From NCBI GenBank assembly GCA_034428455.1, contig DAOUHZ010000147.1, forward strand, positions 89,748 through 153,747: a stretch of 64,000 nucleotides of DNA. The letters run 5' to 3'. Made by a program: the position numbers and the translations under genes. Shown piece after piece: positions 51,930-60,344 of this stretch; position 1 is the stretch's first letter; each line of letters opens with the position of its first letter. This stretch comes from Bin87 sp034428455. Lineage in GTDB: Bacteria > Chloroflexota > Dehalococcoidia > Lucifugimonadales > UBA3495. The notes under the pieces are model-generated. The model ran no database searches. It had not been told where the DNA came from and worked only from the letters and a program-made list of their open reading frames with translations.

Positions 51930-53162
51930 ATGGACTTCGAACCTACCTATACCGCCGAGCAGGAAGCCTTTCGCACCGAGGTGCAGGACTGGCTCCGCAA
52001 CAACATCCCGGCCGGCATCCAGCATCCCGCCGACTCCATTGACCTGACTTTCGAGCAGTACCAACTTCGGCGCGAGTTGGGCCGGCGGTTGGGTGACAAG
52101 GGATGGCTCTGGCCCACCGCTCCCCAGGAGTACGGCGGCGGCGGTCTGACCGTGGACCACTCCGTCGTGCTGGAAGAGGAGATCGACAACTACAACCTGT
52201 CACTTCCCCCTTACTATGACTCCGGCGGACGACTCGGCGGCAACTCCATCCTCGTCTGGGGATCGGAGGAGCAGAAGCAGGAATTCCTGCCCAAGATCTT
52301 CAAGGGCGAAATCCGCACCTGGCAATTGCTCACGGAGCCCGAAGCCGGCTCCGATTTGGCCAACGCCAAGACTGCGGCCCGTCGCGATGGCGACGATTAT
52401 GTCATCAACGGGCAGAAGGTATACGTCGGCAGCGCGCACGGCTCCGACTACATGTGGACCATCACCTGCACTGATCCCGAGGGCGACCGCCACCACAACC
52501 TAAGCTGGTTCATGGTGCCGTCCAACCTGCCGGGCATCAGCGTTTTCCCGATGGACCTGCTGTCCTCCGCTGGAGAGTCCGGCGCGGGTTCCGGCGTGAA
52601 GAACATCGTCTACTTCGACAACGTCCGCGTGCCCGCCCGCAACCTCATCGGCGGCGAAAACGAGGGCTGGAAGGTTGCCACCACTCACCTGGAGTTGGAG
52701 CATGGCACCGGCGGCAAGATTGGCCGCAACTGGATCGTTGACCGCATCTTCGACTACTGCAAGACCAACAACCGCCGCGGCGAGGCCCTGAGCAAGGACG
52801 CTGACGTCCGCGAGCGCCTGGTCGATATCTACATCGACGCGGAAATCGGCCGCCTGTTCCAGCTGCGCAACTACTGGATGCGCCACAGCGGCGCCCACAT
52901 CACCTACGAAGGACCCCAGGCATCCTACTTCCGCAAGCAGTCCGGCCTCCGCATCGCCACCGGCATTCTCGACATTCTCGGCCCGGCGGCCCTGACCAAG
53001 GATGAGCAGTGGGGCGCCGGTGAGGGCCACATTGAGTCCCATCAGCGGGCAGCCATTATCGCCCTCCACCCCGGCGGCACCACCGACATCCAGAAGGTCA
53101 TCATGGCCCGCCGCATCGGGATCGGACGCCAGCAGCGCGAACGCGCCGGCGCCCTCGCCTGA
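51930..53162 (+). CDS. Acyl-CoA dehydrogenase family protein, subunit 1
   Basis: The 410-residue FAD flavoprotein fold is recognised from QLLTEPEAGSDLANAKTAARRDGDDYVINGQKVYVGSAH, then FDNVRVPARNLIGGENEGW and the C-terminal GGTTDIQKVIMARRIGIGR. The catalytic Glu position of classical medium-chain enzymes (YEGTxQI) is Gly, as in FadE types that place the base elsewhere or work as unlike-subunit complexes. The next gene, a second and shorter dehydrogenase on the same strand, is the probable partner. The substrate is unknown. Such pairs are common for sterol, branched or aromatic side-chain acyl-CoAs in Actinobacteria. Confidence 0.9.
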   Translation: MDFEPTYTAEQEAFRTEVQDWLRNNIPAGIQHPADSIDLTFEQYQLRRELGRRLGDKGWLWPTAPQEYGGGGLTVDHSVVLEEEIDNYNLSLPPYYDSGGRLGGNSILVWGSEEQKQEFLPKIFKGEIRTWQLLTEPEAGSDLANAKTAARRDGDDYVINGQKVYVGSAHGSDYMWTITCTDPEGDRHHNLSWFMVPSNLPGISVFPMDLLSSAGESGAGSGVKNIVYFDNVRVPARNLIGGENEGWKVATTHLELEHGTGGKIGRNWIVDRIFDYCKTNNRRGEALSKDADVRERLVDIYIDAEIGRLFQLRNYWMRHSGAHITYEGPQASYFRKQSGLRIATGILDILGPAALTKDEQWGAGEGHIESHQRAAIIALHPGGTTDIQKVIMARRIGIGRQQRERAGALA

Positions 53163-53236
53163 CCTTCCATTCACGTCCGACCCAACTTCCATGGCAGCGC
53201 TCAATGCGCTGCCATTAGTCAGGAGCAATTGTACTC

Positions 53237-54358
53237 ATGGACCTCGCCCTCAGCGAAGAACAGGAAATGCTCAAGGCGGCAGTCCGCCGTTTTGTGGACA
53301 CCGAGTACCCCAAGGAAACACTGCTGGAACTGTCCGCCACCGGGCAGAGCGCACCGTCCGAGCCGTGGCAAAGGCTGGCCAACACCGGCTGGCTGGGCAT
53401 CATCATTCCCACTGAATTCGGCGGCGAAGGCGGCTCGTACACCGATGCCGGAGTGTTGTTCGAGGAGCTGGGCCGAGGCCCCGTCCCCGGGCCACACCTG
53501 AGCAGCGCCGCGCTGGGCGCGCTGACCATCCTCGAGGCCGGCACCACTGACCAGAAACGCTCCCTCCTGCCCGACCTGGCATCTGGCCGTCGAACGGTTG
53601 CCCTGGCGATTACCGAGGCAGATTATCAGTGGGATGAATCCGACGTGCAGACGCTGGCCACGGCCAGCGGCGACGGGTATCGCATCTCCGGCACCAAGGT
53701 GTACGTGTATGACGCCGCATCCGCCACTGATCTCATCTGCGCCGTGCGCACCGAGAATCGGCAGCACGTGGGCCTGGTGATCATCCCCGCCGACGCGCCC
53801 GGCGTGTCGATCCGACGCCTGGAGGGTTTCGCCTGGAACTTGGCAGAAGTTCGCCTGGACGGGGTGCAGATCGCGCCTTCCGCAATCCTCGGCGCCACCT
53901 TCGGCGGCGGTTGGGATGCCCTGGAACGCGCCGTGGCCGCTTCCATTCCCCTGCTCTGCGCCTTCCAGGTGGGAGGTTCTCAGCAGGTCTACGAGATGTC
54001 AGTGGACTACAGCCGCACGCGCATCCAGTTCGGCACGCCCATCGGCCGTTTCCAGCGCGTGCAGGACCACATCATCAACCTCGTCAACGAGCTGGACGCC
54101 GCCCGCTGGACGACCTACGAAGCGCTATGGAAGCTCGACTCCGAGCGGGATGCTGCCGACAGCATCCACCTGGCGAAGGCCGTGAGCAGCGCCGCCTACT
54201 ACAACGCCTGCAACCACGCCCACGAGGTCCACGCCGGCGTGGGCAGCACCACCGAATACGGCCTCACCTTGCACACTACGGCATCCCGCACTCTCTACCA
54301 GTTCCTCGGCGACCCGAAGTTCCACCGGCGGCGCCTGGCAGACGCCTTGGGACTCTAG
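53237..54358 (+). CDS. Acyl-CoA dehydrogenase family protein, subunit 2
   Basis: The 373-residue protein has the N-terminal helical domain (MDLALSEEQEMLKAAVRRFVDTEYPKETL) and a mid region (ALAITEADYQWDESDVQTLATASGDGYRISGTKVYV) whose FAD-binding T-E-x-x-x-G-S-D motif is eroded to TEADYQWDES. The C-terminus has GVGSTTEYGLTLHTTASRTLYQFLGD. The weakened flavin motif suggests it is a structural partner of the upstream dehydrogenase. It lies 74 bases downstream with a GGAG site near the ATG. Confidence 0.87.
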   Translation: MDLALSEEQEMLKAAVRRFVDTEYPKETLLELSATGQSAPSEPWQRLANTGWLGIIIPTEFGGEGGSYTDAGVLFEELGRGPVPGPHLSSAALGALTILEAGTTDQKRSLLPDLASGRRTVALAITEADYQWDESDVQTLATASGDGYRISGTKVYVYDAASATDLICAVRTENRQHVGLVIIPADAPGVSIRRLEGFAWNLAEVRLDGVQIAPSAILGATFGGGWDALERAVAASIPLLCAFQVGGSQQVYEMSVDYSRTRIQFGTPIGRFQRVQDHIINLVNELDAARWTTYEALWKLDSERDAADSIHLAKAVSSAAYYNACNHAHEVHAGVGSTTEYGLTLHTTASRTLYQFLGDPKFHRRRLADALGL

Positions 54359-54438
54359 GAATTGCTCAACGCCTACTGCGCTATGCGCCAAGTCATGGCC
54401 CGCCGCGAAGCAACAAGCACACGCGGCGGGCCATAAGG

Positions 54439-54735
54439 ATGCTGGGCATGCCTAATCTCACGCTCGGCTTGGACAAACTGCTTCCGGCACTGCTGGGCCC
54501 ATTGTCCAATACTTGGCAACACGTTGTTGTACTCGGAGCATCCGCTGCGGCGTTACTGGTCCTGGCCTATTTTTTGATTGAGCGACGTTTGAACAGCGAT
54601 TTGCCGCCATCCCCGCTGACTTCTTATTTGCCTGTCATGCTCGACGTGATTTTGCTGAGCTTGGCAGCTACGGCGGCTGCGGTCGTCCTAACTTGGCTTA
54701 CCGTGACACTTTATCTGATGTACCGGGGAAGGTAA
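54439..54735 (+). CDS. Small two-TM membrane protein, unknown function
   Basis: The 98-residue protein has hydrophobic helices at about 28-46 (HVVVLGASAAALLVLAYFLI) and 64-92 (VMLDVILLSLAATAAAVVLT), and no recognised domain. AAGG lies immediately before the ATG, which is too close for a perfect site. MPNLTLG, 9 bases later, is an alternative. Its last 38 bases overlap the convergent membrane-protein gene. GC is lower than in neighbouring genes. Confidence 0.5.
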   Translation: MLGMPNLTLGLDKLLPALLGPLSNTWQHVVVLGASAAALLVLAYFLIERRLNSDLPPSPLTSYLPVMLDVILLSLAATAAAVVLTWLTVTLYLMYRGR

Positions 54736-55057
54736 GCCAGCGTTTGACGATAATTCCAACCATCAGAATCGCCACAAATACCCAGCCTATGGCGCCCAGA
54801 CACATGATTCCTGCTCCAATCAGTAGCAGTGCGTCACTTCGGATCAAATACGCGCCGAACACCACAACCAGCAGGCCGAGACCGCATATACCGGCAAGGA
54901 CGAAACTGGACAAGCTCGCCCAATCGTCAGACGCAGGATTGTGGAAAGGACGCTCCGTTCCAGCGCGAAATTGAGCCTCTACCACAGTATCGGCATCACC
55001 GCCCAGCACTGTCGTGATTCTTGGCGGATCATCGGTTTGGATGTTACGGGTACTCAT
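54698..55057 (-). CDS. Small membrane protein, unknown function
   Basis: The 119-residue protein has a polar N-terminal 50 residues, then two hydrophobic helices (about 53-72 LSSFVLAGICGLGLLVVVFG and 78-101 LLLIGAGIMCLGAIGWVFVA). GAGGC precedes the ATG at normal spacing. A TATAGT box lies 53 bases upstream. The function is not recognised. Confidence 0.6.
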   Translation of the reverse strand: MSTRNIQTDDPPRITTVLGGDADTVVEAQFRAGTERPFHNPASDDWASLSSFVLAGICGLGLLVVVFGAYLIRSDALLLIGAGIMCLGAIGWVFVAILMVGIIVKRWLTFPGTSDKVSR

Positions 55058-55109
55058 GGCAAGCCTCACATTCATCCCGAGCTTGGCACGACCATCTGAT
55101 TACCACCAT

Positions 55110-55115
55110 ACTATA
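55110..55115 (-). promoter_or_regulatory. -10-like box upstream of the small membrane protein
   Basis: TATAGT on the minus strand lies 53 bases before the gene starting at 55057, in a low-GC stretch downstream of the kinase operon. Confidence 0.3.
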
Positions 55116-55166
55116 CTACGATGGTCCGAACTACCAGAAACCAGGCTTGTCCGACACCTGCCGTCG

Positions 55167-55862
55167 CTACCCGCCCATGCCTTCCAGGGCCTTGCGGACT
55201 TCGGTTTGCAAGGCCTCAAAAACGTCGCCCACGCTGCCGCGCCCATCCACGGTGACGAACTGGTGCTCCTTAGCCAGTTCACGAAACTCGTCGATCAGCG
55301 CCGACTGGTACCGTATGAAGTTGTCGTACAGGTCCGGCCCGCGCAGGAAGTCCTCGCCGGACTCCCAGTGGTCCAGTTGCCGCACCGAAAGAACCCGCGG
55401 CACCAGGTGCTCGACGTCCACGTCCAGGTACAGCACTATGTCCGGCACCACCGCGAATTCGAACACGTTGTTGAGCCACTGCGCGGACACGCCACGCACC
55501 CGGGCTCTGGCGATAATGGAAAAGATGTAGCGATCCACCAGCGCCACCATGCCGGAACGCAGGGCCGGCACGATGTTCTTTTCCAACCGGTCCCAGAAGT
55601 CGGTGGCATAGAACAGGTTGAGCGTCAGCGGGTCCAGGGTATTGCCGCGCATGGCCCGGTCGATGCCGGTGGCCGCCAACTGCGACCGGCGAAACCCCGT
55701 CACCAGCACCGCATAACCTTCGGCTTCCAGCCATTCCCGCAGCATGGCGATCTGCGTCGACCGGCCGACGCCGTCGGTACCTTCCACCACGATCAGGCGT
55801 CCCGGCGTCTCCTCATCCCCTGCACCCGGTGGGGTGTGACCGTAGAACCTGACTTCGTTCAT
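55167..55862 (-). CDS. Thymidylate kinase-like protein with altered P-loop
   Basis: The 231-residue protein has the dTMP kinase fold: RLIVVEGTDGVGRSTQI, ALVDRYIFSIIARA (the DRY motif), and a C-terminal lid region. The P-loop lysine is Arg (R34 of GTDGVGRST; codon read as CGG). The DR(Y/F)xxS and REPGGT-type motifs of genuine thymidylate kinase are only partly kept. It shares an N-terminal YGxxPP...PGxLIVVEG with the next gene and is clearly its paralogue. A role as an inactive or regulatory partner is possible. It is the third gene of a ppx-kinase-kinase operon, 71 bases after the second. Confidence 0.78.
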   Translation of the reverse strand: MNEVRFYGHTPPGAGDEETPGRLIVVEGTDGVGRSTQIAMLREWLEAEGYAVLVTGFRRSQLAATGIDRAMRGNTLDPLTLNLFYATDFWDRLEKNIVPALRSGMVALVDRYIFSIIARARVRGVSAQWLNNVFEFAVVPDIVLYLDVDVEHLVPRVLSVRQLDHWESGEDFLRGPDLYDNFIRYQSALIDEFRELAKEHQFVTVDGRGSVGDVFEALQTEVRKALEGMGG

Positions 55863-55933
55863 CTTTATCGCTCCAGGTTGTCACTCACTTGGAAGAACTG
55901 TTTAGCGGAGGTGGGAGGTCCGCCAGCATCGCT

Positions 55934-56770
55934 TTAGCCGTCGGAACCGGCCGCCAGCGCCTCCTGCTCCGTAAGCCGGCGACGCACGGGCGACGTCACG
56001 TATCGACCCGTGAGCCCGGCGCGACTCAGAGCCTCCGGAACGCTCTGACCGCTGATCGTCATCACGTCGTCGAGTAGAGGTTCCACATAGCGCCGCACCT
56101 GCTGCTGCTGCACGGCAATGGGCTGGGTGGCGTCGATGGTCATCAAACCGAACTCTTCCGTCAGGGCGTCGTATTCCTCCAGAAGCCTCCCCTGGAAGAT
56201 CCGGAAGGACTCCTCCCGATCACCGGAGAACCCCATGTCCTGGCCGGATTCATAGTAGCCAAGCTCTTCCCGCCCCACCGTGATCCGGTGAATGGACACG
56301 TCCAACGGCACCTTGAAGTACAGCGCCAGCGAGGGCTGGACCGCGAACGAATAAACCCGCCGCAGCCAATCGCGGTTCACCCCTCGGGCCGCGTCGCGAG
56401 CGAAGGCGGTGAAAACGTAGCGGTCGGCCAGCACGATGGCCCCCGCCCGGAGAGCGGGAATGATCTGCGCGTGCACCCGGTTGGCGAAGTCGGCGGCGTG
56501 GATCAGGCTGAACGACATGGGCGTCAGCAGTTCCTCGACTTTGCCCCGCTTGGTGGTCCGTCGCACGATGGGCGACGAGTTCCACTCGGTGAACACGGTG
56601 ACCAGGTTCTGGCTGTTGAGCCACTTGCCCAGCAGGTCAATCTGCGTGCTCTTGCCGGACCCGTCGATGCCCTCCACGATGATCAGCTTCCCCGGGTACT
56701 TCCCATCGTCGGGATGGAGCCCGTAGCGTTCGCCCATCTTGAAAACCTGATCCTTTTGCAAAACCGTCAT
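55934..56770 (-). CDS. Thymidylate kinase-like protein with intact P-loop
   Basis: The 278-residue protein has an intact Walker A KLIIVEGIDGSGKSTQIDLL (K40) and VLADRYVFTAFARD. A TEWNSSPIVRR segment stands where dTMP kinases have REPGGT. A 60-residue C-terminal extension (QQQQVRRYVEPLLDDV...) exceeds the usual 210 residues. The altered substrate motif makes true dTMP specificity doubtful. Its ATG overlaps the ppx-like stop (ATGA), so translation is coupled to a polyphosphate/ppGpp-type phosphatase. Confidence 0.8.
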   Translation of the reverse strand: MTVLQKDQVFKMGERYGLHPDDGKYPGKLIIVEGIDGSGKSTQIDLLGKWLNSQNLVTVFTEWNSSPIVRRTTKRGKVEELLTPMSFSLIHAADFANRVHAQIIPALRAGAIVLADRYVFTAFARDAARGVNRDWLRRVYSFAVQPSLALYFKVPLDVSIHRITVGREELGYYESGQDMGFSGDREESFRIFQGRLLEEYDALTEEFGLMTIDATQPIAVQQQQVRRYVEPLLDDVMTISGQSVPEALSRAGLTGRYVTSPVRRRLTEQEALAAGSDG

Positions 56771-58392
56771 GGTGTACCCCTCTCTATTCGTACGTCTTCC
56801 GCGAACGCTTTACTCCACCTAGCCGGCAGACCCGGAGCCGCCACTGACGACCAACACGGAGTCACGATCCGCCAGGTTCCTTTCTCTCGACTTATTGTAA
56901 CCGCGTTCGCCCCAGTTCCCTGGGGCAATCTGCCATCCAATTCGTCCGCCGCAATGAGAATCGCCGCCGCCTGATCGATCAACTGCAACTCTGCCGGAGA
57001 CACCAGCCTATTTTGCCGAAACCGGCGTGGCATGGAGCCAAACTCCGCGGCCAGCAGCGTGGTCGCAATCTGCGCCGATTCCGCGTGGGTAAATCCGGGG
57101 AGGTCGGTTCGCACTATTATACTCGCAGTCCGGTTGAGACGATTGTAATAGTCCACCGCGTTTCCGATATCCAGGAGCCGCGCCGCGCACCGCAGCGAAT
57201 TAGCCAACTGTCGGTTGCACCCATTCCACACTGCATCCGCGATGCGTCCGGCCAACTCCGCTCGCCTCTCTCCTCGCTGACCAAACCGATCCGCGAACCT
57301 TCCCACCAGATCCGTCAGCGATTCCGACCTCACAGATTCTAAAGGAGGCAGTTGTACGCTTTCGCACACCGACGGCGGATCCGGATGGCGCGCCAGCCCT
57401 TCGCGCAGTCCCTGCCCGGAAACCAGCAGACGGTCCGTCCCCAGGTGCTGCATCAACGCATGTGCGACTACGCCGCCGCCAATTATGGAGTGACTTCGCT
57501 CCGGATTCATCCCTGGAATGCTGGCCCGGTCGATCCGCGACATCGCGGCCAATTGTTCAATCTGCTCCACCAGGGCGGAGGCGCGGATCTCGTATCCATG
57601 CAGCTTGATAATAGGATAGGGCTCCCGTGCCCGGTCCAGCCGGGACAGCAGACGCACCGAACCTCCCGAACCGACCAGGGTCGCGTCTTCGGGAATCGGC
57701 TCAACCCCGGCGTCGTTGAGAACCGTCCGAACGTGCTCGTAAGCCGCCTGCATTGACCCTGCGGCGGGACGATCCCCCAGGTCAAACTGGTTGGCGATCC
57801 GCAGACTGCCCAGCGGCAACGACACGCTGGACACCAGTTTCCGCTCGCGGAACCGGACCAACTCGGCGCTGCCGCCACCTATATCCGCCAGCAGTCCATC
57901 GTTCGTCCGCAAACCGTGAATCGCGCCCACGAAGCAGTAGGCCGCCTCATCGGAACCGTCGATGATCCGCAGCGGCACGCCGAACCGTTGGTGCGCCGCG
58001 TCCGTGATTGTTGCAGCATTACCCGACTCGCGCAGCGCGGCGGTGGCCACGGCGTGAATCGTTTCGATCCCGTAGGCCCGCGCCACCAGGGCAAAGTCCT
58101 CCAGCGCGTCCAGCGTGCTAGCCACCCCCTTTGCGTCCAGGTAGCCGTCACTTCTGACGTGGCTCATCAAGTTGAGCGTTACCCTTTGCTGGGCAACGAT
58201 CTCGATCCCTCCGCCCTGGTTGACTTGCATCACCACCGCCCGCGCCGAGCCGGAACCGATATCTATCACCGCGGTATACCGGGGAAACGCATTGGAGCCC
58301 TCATATCCCGCATAACGGCCGATGAGCGTGTCGGACGACGCGCCAGTTCGCCCGGCGGCCAGCATCGGATCGATGGTCTGGATGGTCGTCAT
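56767..58392 (-). CDS. Ppx/GppA family phosphatase (exopolyphosphatase-like)
   Basis: The 541-residue protein has the ASKHA-fold motifs TAVIDIGSGSARAVVMQ near residue 40, then ALRESGNA, IIDGSDEAAYCFVGAIHGL and LLADIGGGSAELVRF. A C-terminal HD-like helical region follows. Ppx/GppA enzymes release phosphate from polyphosphate or convert pppGpp to ppGpp. The Glu of the ESGNA and DGSDEA region is in place. The N-terminal 38 residues precede the usual start. It heads an operon with two thymidylate-kinase-like genes. Confidence 0.88.
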   Translation of the reverse strand: MTTIQTIDPMLAAGRTGASSDTLIGRYAGYEGSNAFPRYTAVIDIGSGSARAVVMQVNQGGGIEIVAQQRVTLNLMSHVRSDGYLDAKGVASTLDALEDFALVARAYGIETIHAVATAALRESGNAATITDAAHQRFGVPLRIIDGSDEAAYCFVGAIHGLRTNDGLLADIGGGSAELVRFRERKLVSSVSLPLGSLRIANQFDLGDRPAAGSMQAAYEHVRTVLNDAGVEPIPEDATLVGSGGSVRLLSRLDRAREPYPIIKLHGYEIRASALVEQIEQLAAMSRIDRASIPGMNPERSHSIIGGGVVAHALMQHLGTDRLLVSGQGLREGLARHPDPPSVCESVQLPPLESVRSESLTDLVGRFADRFGQRGERRAELAGRIADAVWNGCNRQLANSLRCAARLLDIGNAVDYYNRLNRTASIIVRTDLPGFTHAESAQIATTLLAAEFGSMPRRFRQNRLVSPAELQLIDQAAAILIAADELDGRLPQGTGANAVTISREKGTWRIVTPCWSSVAAPGLPARWSKAFAEDVRIERGTP

Positions 58393-58484
58393 TGATACCT
58401 CAAGCCCAGGGATGGGATGTACCCGAGCCGATGCTATAATCCGGCTCGCACAATCCGCTTCATGGGTCCCGCAGGAGAGTTGCT

Positions 58485-59234
58485 ATGCCCAGGCTGGAAG
58501 GCAAAATCGCCATCGTTACCGGAGCCGCCCGCGGTATGGGCGAAGTCGAAGCGCGCCTCTTCGCCGAAGAGGGCGCCACAGTCGTCGTTTGCGACGTTAC
58601 CGACGACACCGGCCAGCGAGTGGCCGACGACATCGTATCCAGCGGCGGCAGAGCCGAGTTCGTCCATCTCAACGTGACCGACGAGGACAACTGGCGACAA
58701 GTCATCGACGACATTGTCGGCCGGCACGGCAGGCTGGACATCCTGGTCAACAACGCCGGCATCTCCGGTTACGACGAAGAGGACAACCTGGGCACCACCA
58801 CCTGGGACCGCCTGCTGAACATCAACGCCAAGGGCGTGTTCCTCGGCATGAAGCACGCCATCGCGGCCATGGAACAGGGCGACGGCGGCAGCATCGTCAA
58901 TATTTCGTCTATCTCGGGTATCGTTGGCCAGGACTTTATCCACATGGGCTACAACGCTTCCAAGGGCGCCGTCCGCCTGATGACCAAATCGGCGGCGGTG
59001 CGTTGGGCCGAGGCCGGCATCCGCGTCAACTCGATCCATCCCGGGCTGATGCCGCCCATGGCCGGCGGTTCGGCTAACTCGGAAACCCGTAGCGCGATGC
59101 TCGCCAACATCCCCATGAAACGTGTCGGCCACCGCGAAGAAGTGGCCTACGCCGTCCTGTTCCTGGCCAGCGACGAGGCCTCTTACATCACCGGCGCAGA
59201 ATTGGTCGTCGATGGCGGTTTCACCGCCCAGTAG
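58485..59234 (+). CDS. Short-chain dehydrogenase/reductase (FabG-like SDR)
   Basis: The 249-residue classical SDR has cofactor loop TGAARGMG at 12-19, NNAG at 89-92 and a catalytic S142/Y156/K160 set (NISSISG...GYNASK). It ends ITGAELVVDGGFTAQ. D37 after the second strand (VVCDVTD) favours NAD(H) over NADP(H). The substrate is an alcohol or ketone of unknown identity, as is typical for the family. AGGAGAG precedes the ATG. It is divergent from ppx and monocistronic. Confidence 0.92.
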   Translation: MPRLEGKIAIVTGAARGMGEVEARLFAEEGATVVVCDVTDDTGQRVADDIVSSGGRAEFVHLNVTDEDNWRQVIDDIVGRHGRLDILVNNAGISGYDEEDNLGTTTWDRLLNINAKGVFLGMKHAIAAMEQGDGGSIVNISSISGIVGQDFIHMGYNASKGAVRLMTKSAAVRWAEAGIRVNSIHPGLMPPMAGGSANSETRSAMLANIPMKRVGHREEVAYAVLFLASDEASYITGAELVVDGGFTAQ

Positions 59235-59279
59235 AGAGCGGTCGCCCCAGCGGGAAACCGTTAGTCTACGCTCGTTTCG

Positions 59280-59355
59280 GTCATTCCGGCTTTCGCCGGA
59301 ATCCACGATTTCTGACCGCAAGGGTTTGCTGGATTCCCGCTTGCGCGGAAATGAC
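59280..59355. repeat. REP-like palindromic repeat
   Basis: The ends are imperfect inverted copies of one 26-base unit. The left end starts GTCATTCCGGCTTTCG and runs to GGAATCCA. The right end, read in reverse complement, starts GTCATTTCCGCGCAAG and also runs to GGAATCCA. Each arm also contains its own small hairpin. This is the widespread GTCATTCC...GGAATCCA type of bacterial intergenic repeat. No second copy was seen in this window. Confidence 0.7.
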
Positions 59356-59367
59356 GAGGTTGCAGGC

Positions 59368-59403
59368 GAAAAAATAAAGCCCGTATGCCACAAGGCTACG
59401 GGC
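59368..59403 (-). terminator. Intrinsic terminator of the metH operon
   Basis: In minus-strand RNA, GCCCGTA (59397-59403) and TACGGGC (59379-59385) form a 7-bp stem with inner pairing, followed by TTTATTTTTTCG. It lies 26 bases after the stop of the MetH activation-domain gene. Confidence 0.85.
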
Positions 59404-59429
59404 CAGTGGTTGGAGCACAATCCCATGGC

Positions 59430-60344
59430 CTATCGACCCGCCGGCATCTGCGCAATTTCGGCTTCCAACCTCTCAATATCCGCCTCGTCCAAGTTGAAAT
59501 ACTTGGCCTGGGGATGATGGAACACCACGGCTGAGACCGACCCTTCCGGGTCCATCATGTAGCCGTCCGTCAGCTCAACGCCGATATTCGCCGTCACGTC
59601 CAGCAGGGCGAACAGCTTCTCCTGGTCTTCCAGCCGGGGACACGCGGGATATCCGAACGAAAACCGTTTGCCCTGATAGTTGGCCCGGAACAGGTCCCTC
59701 AGCTCCTCCTCGCCGTTCACCTTCAACCCCGACGGTTCGCCGATGTTCCACATGGTGCGGATCCGCTTGTGCAGCAACTCCGCGAAACCTTCCGCCGATT
59801 CAATTGCCAGCGCTTGCAGCGTGTGCGAGTCCAAGTACCGGCCCTCGTTCTTCCACCGTTCGGAGAGGACGCGCACCCCTGGTCCTACCGTGGTCGCGAA
59901 CATCGCCAGGTAATCGTTGGGACCATCGCCAACCGGGCGCGCGTAGTCGGCCAGGCATAAACCTTCCCGTTCCTGCTGCCGGCCGAAGTAGAACCTCTCC
60001 AGCTCGGTTGCGCCATCCGATTCGTAAACGATGAGCCACTGACCTTCAGAGCGGCACGGGAAAAACTTGAACACCGCCCGGGCCCCGATGTCCGAGCGTG
60101 ACAGCATCACGTCCTCGACACGCTGCACCTGCCGACGCAACTCAACCGCTTTCGGTTCGTCCTCCCGCAACGCTTCCCAGAAACGCCCTCGGTATCCCAG
60201 ATGCCGCACGTAGAGCATCTGCGGGTTGATGTAACCGAAGATCTCGTCCAGATCGTAGTCGTCCAGCACGTGCAGCCGCAGGTCGGGCGGTCGGGGGGAA
60301 GTTTCCAGCGGAGCCACGCCGGATACGGTGCCGGCGTTACCCAC
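59430..60344 (-). CDS. Stand-alone MetH AdoMet-binding (reactivation) domain protein
   Basis: The 304-residue protein matches the C-terminal activation domain of cobalamin-dependent methionine synthase. It has the helmet-like fold with DEIFGYINPQMLYVRHLGY, then KFFPCRSEGQW, CLADYARP and AEGFAELLHKRIR. The AdoMet-binding RFSFGYPACPRLEDQEKLFALLD follows (usual RYSPGYPACP). In E. coli this domain is part of the same chain and supplies the methyl group for reductive reactivation of cob(II)alamin. Here it is separate, overlapping the end of metH by 8 bases. The product must therefore act in trans. Confidence 0.92.
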   Translation of the reverse strand: MGNAGTVSGVAPLETSPRPPDLRLHVLDDYDLDEIFGYINPQMLYVRHLGYRGRFWEALREDEPKAVELRRQVQRVEDVMLSRSDIGARAVFKFFPCRSEGQWLIVYESDGATELERFYFGRQQEREGLCLADYARPVGDGPNDYLAMFATTVGPGVRVLSERWKNEGRYLDSHTLQALAIESAEGFAELLHKRIRTMWNIGEPSGLKVNGEEELRDLFRANYQGKRFSFGYPACPRLEDQEKLFALLDVTANIGVELTDGYMMDPEGSVSAVVFHHPQAKYFNLDEADIERLEAEIAQMPAGR

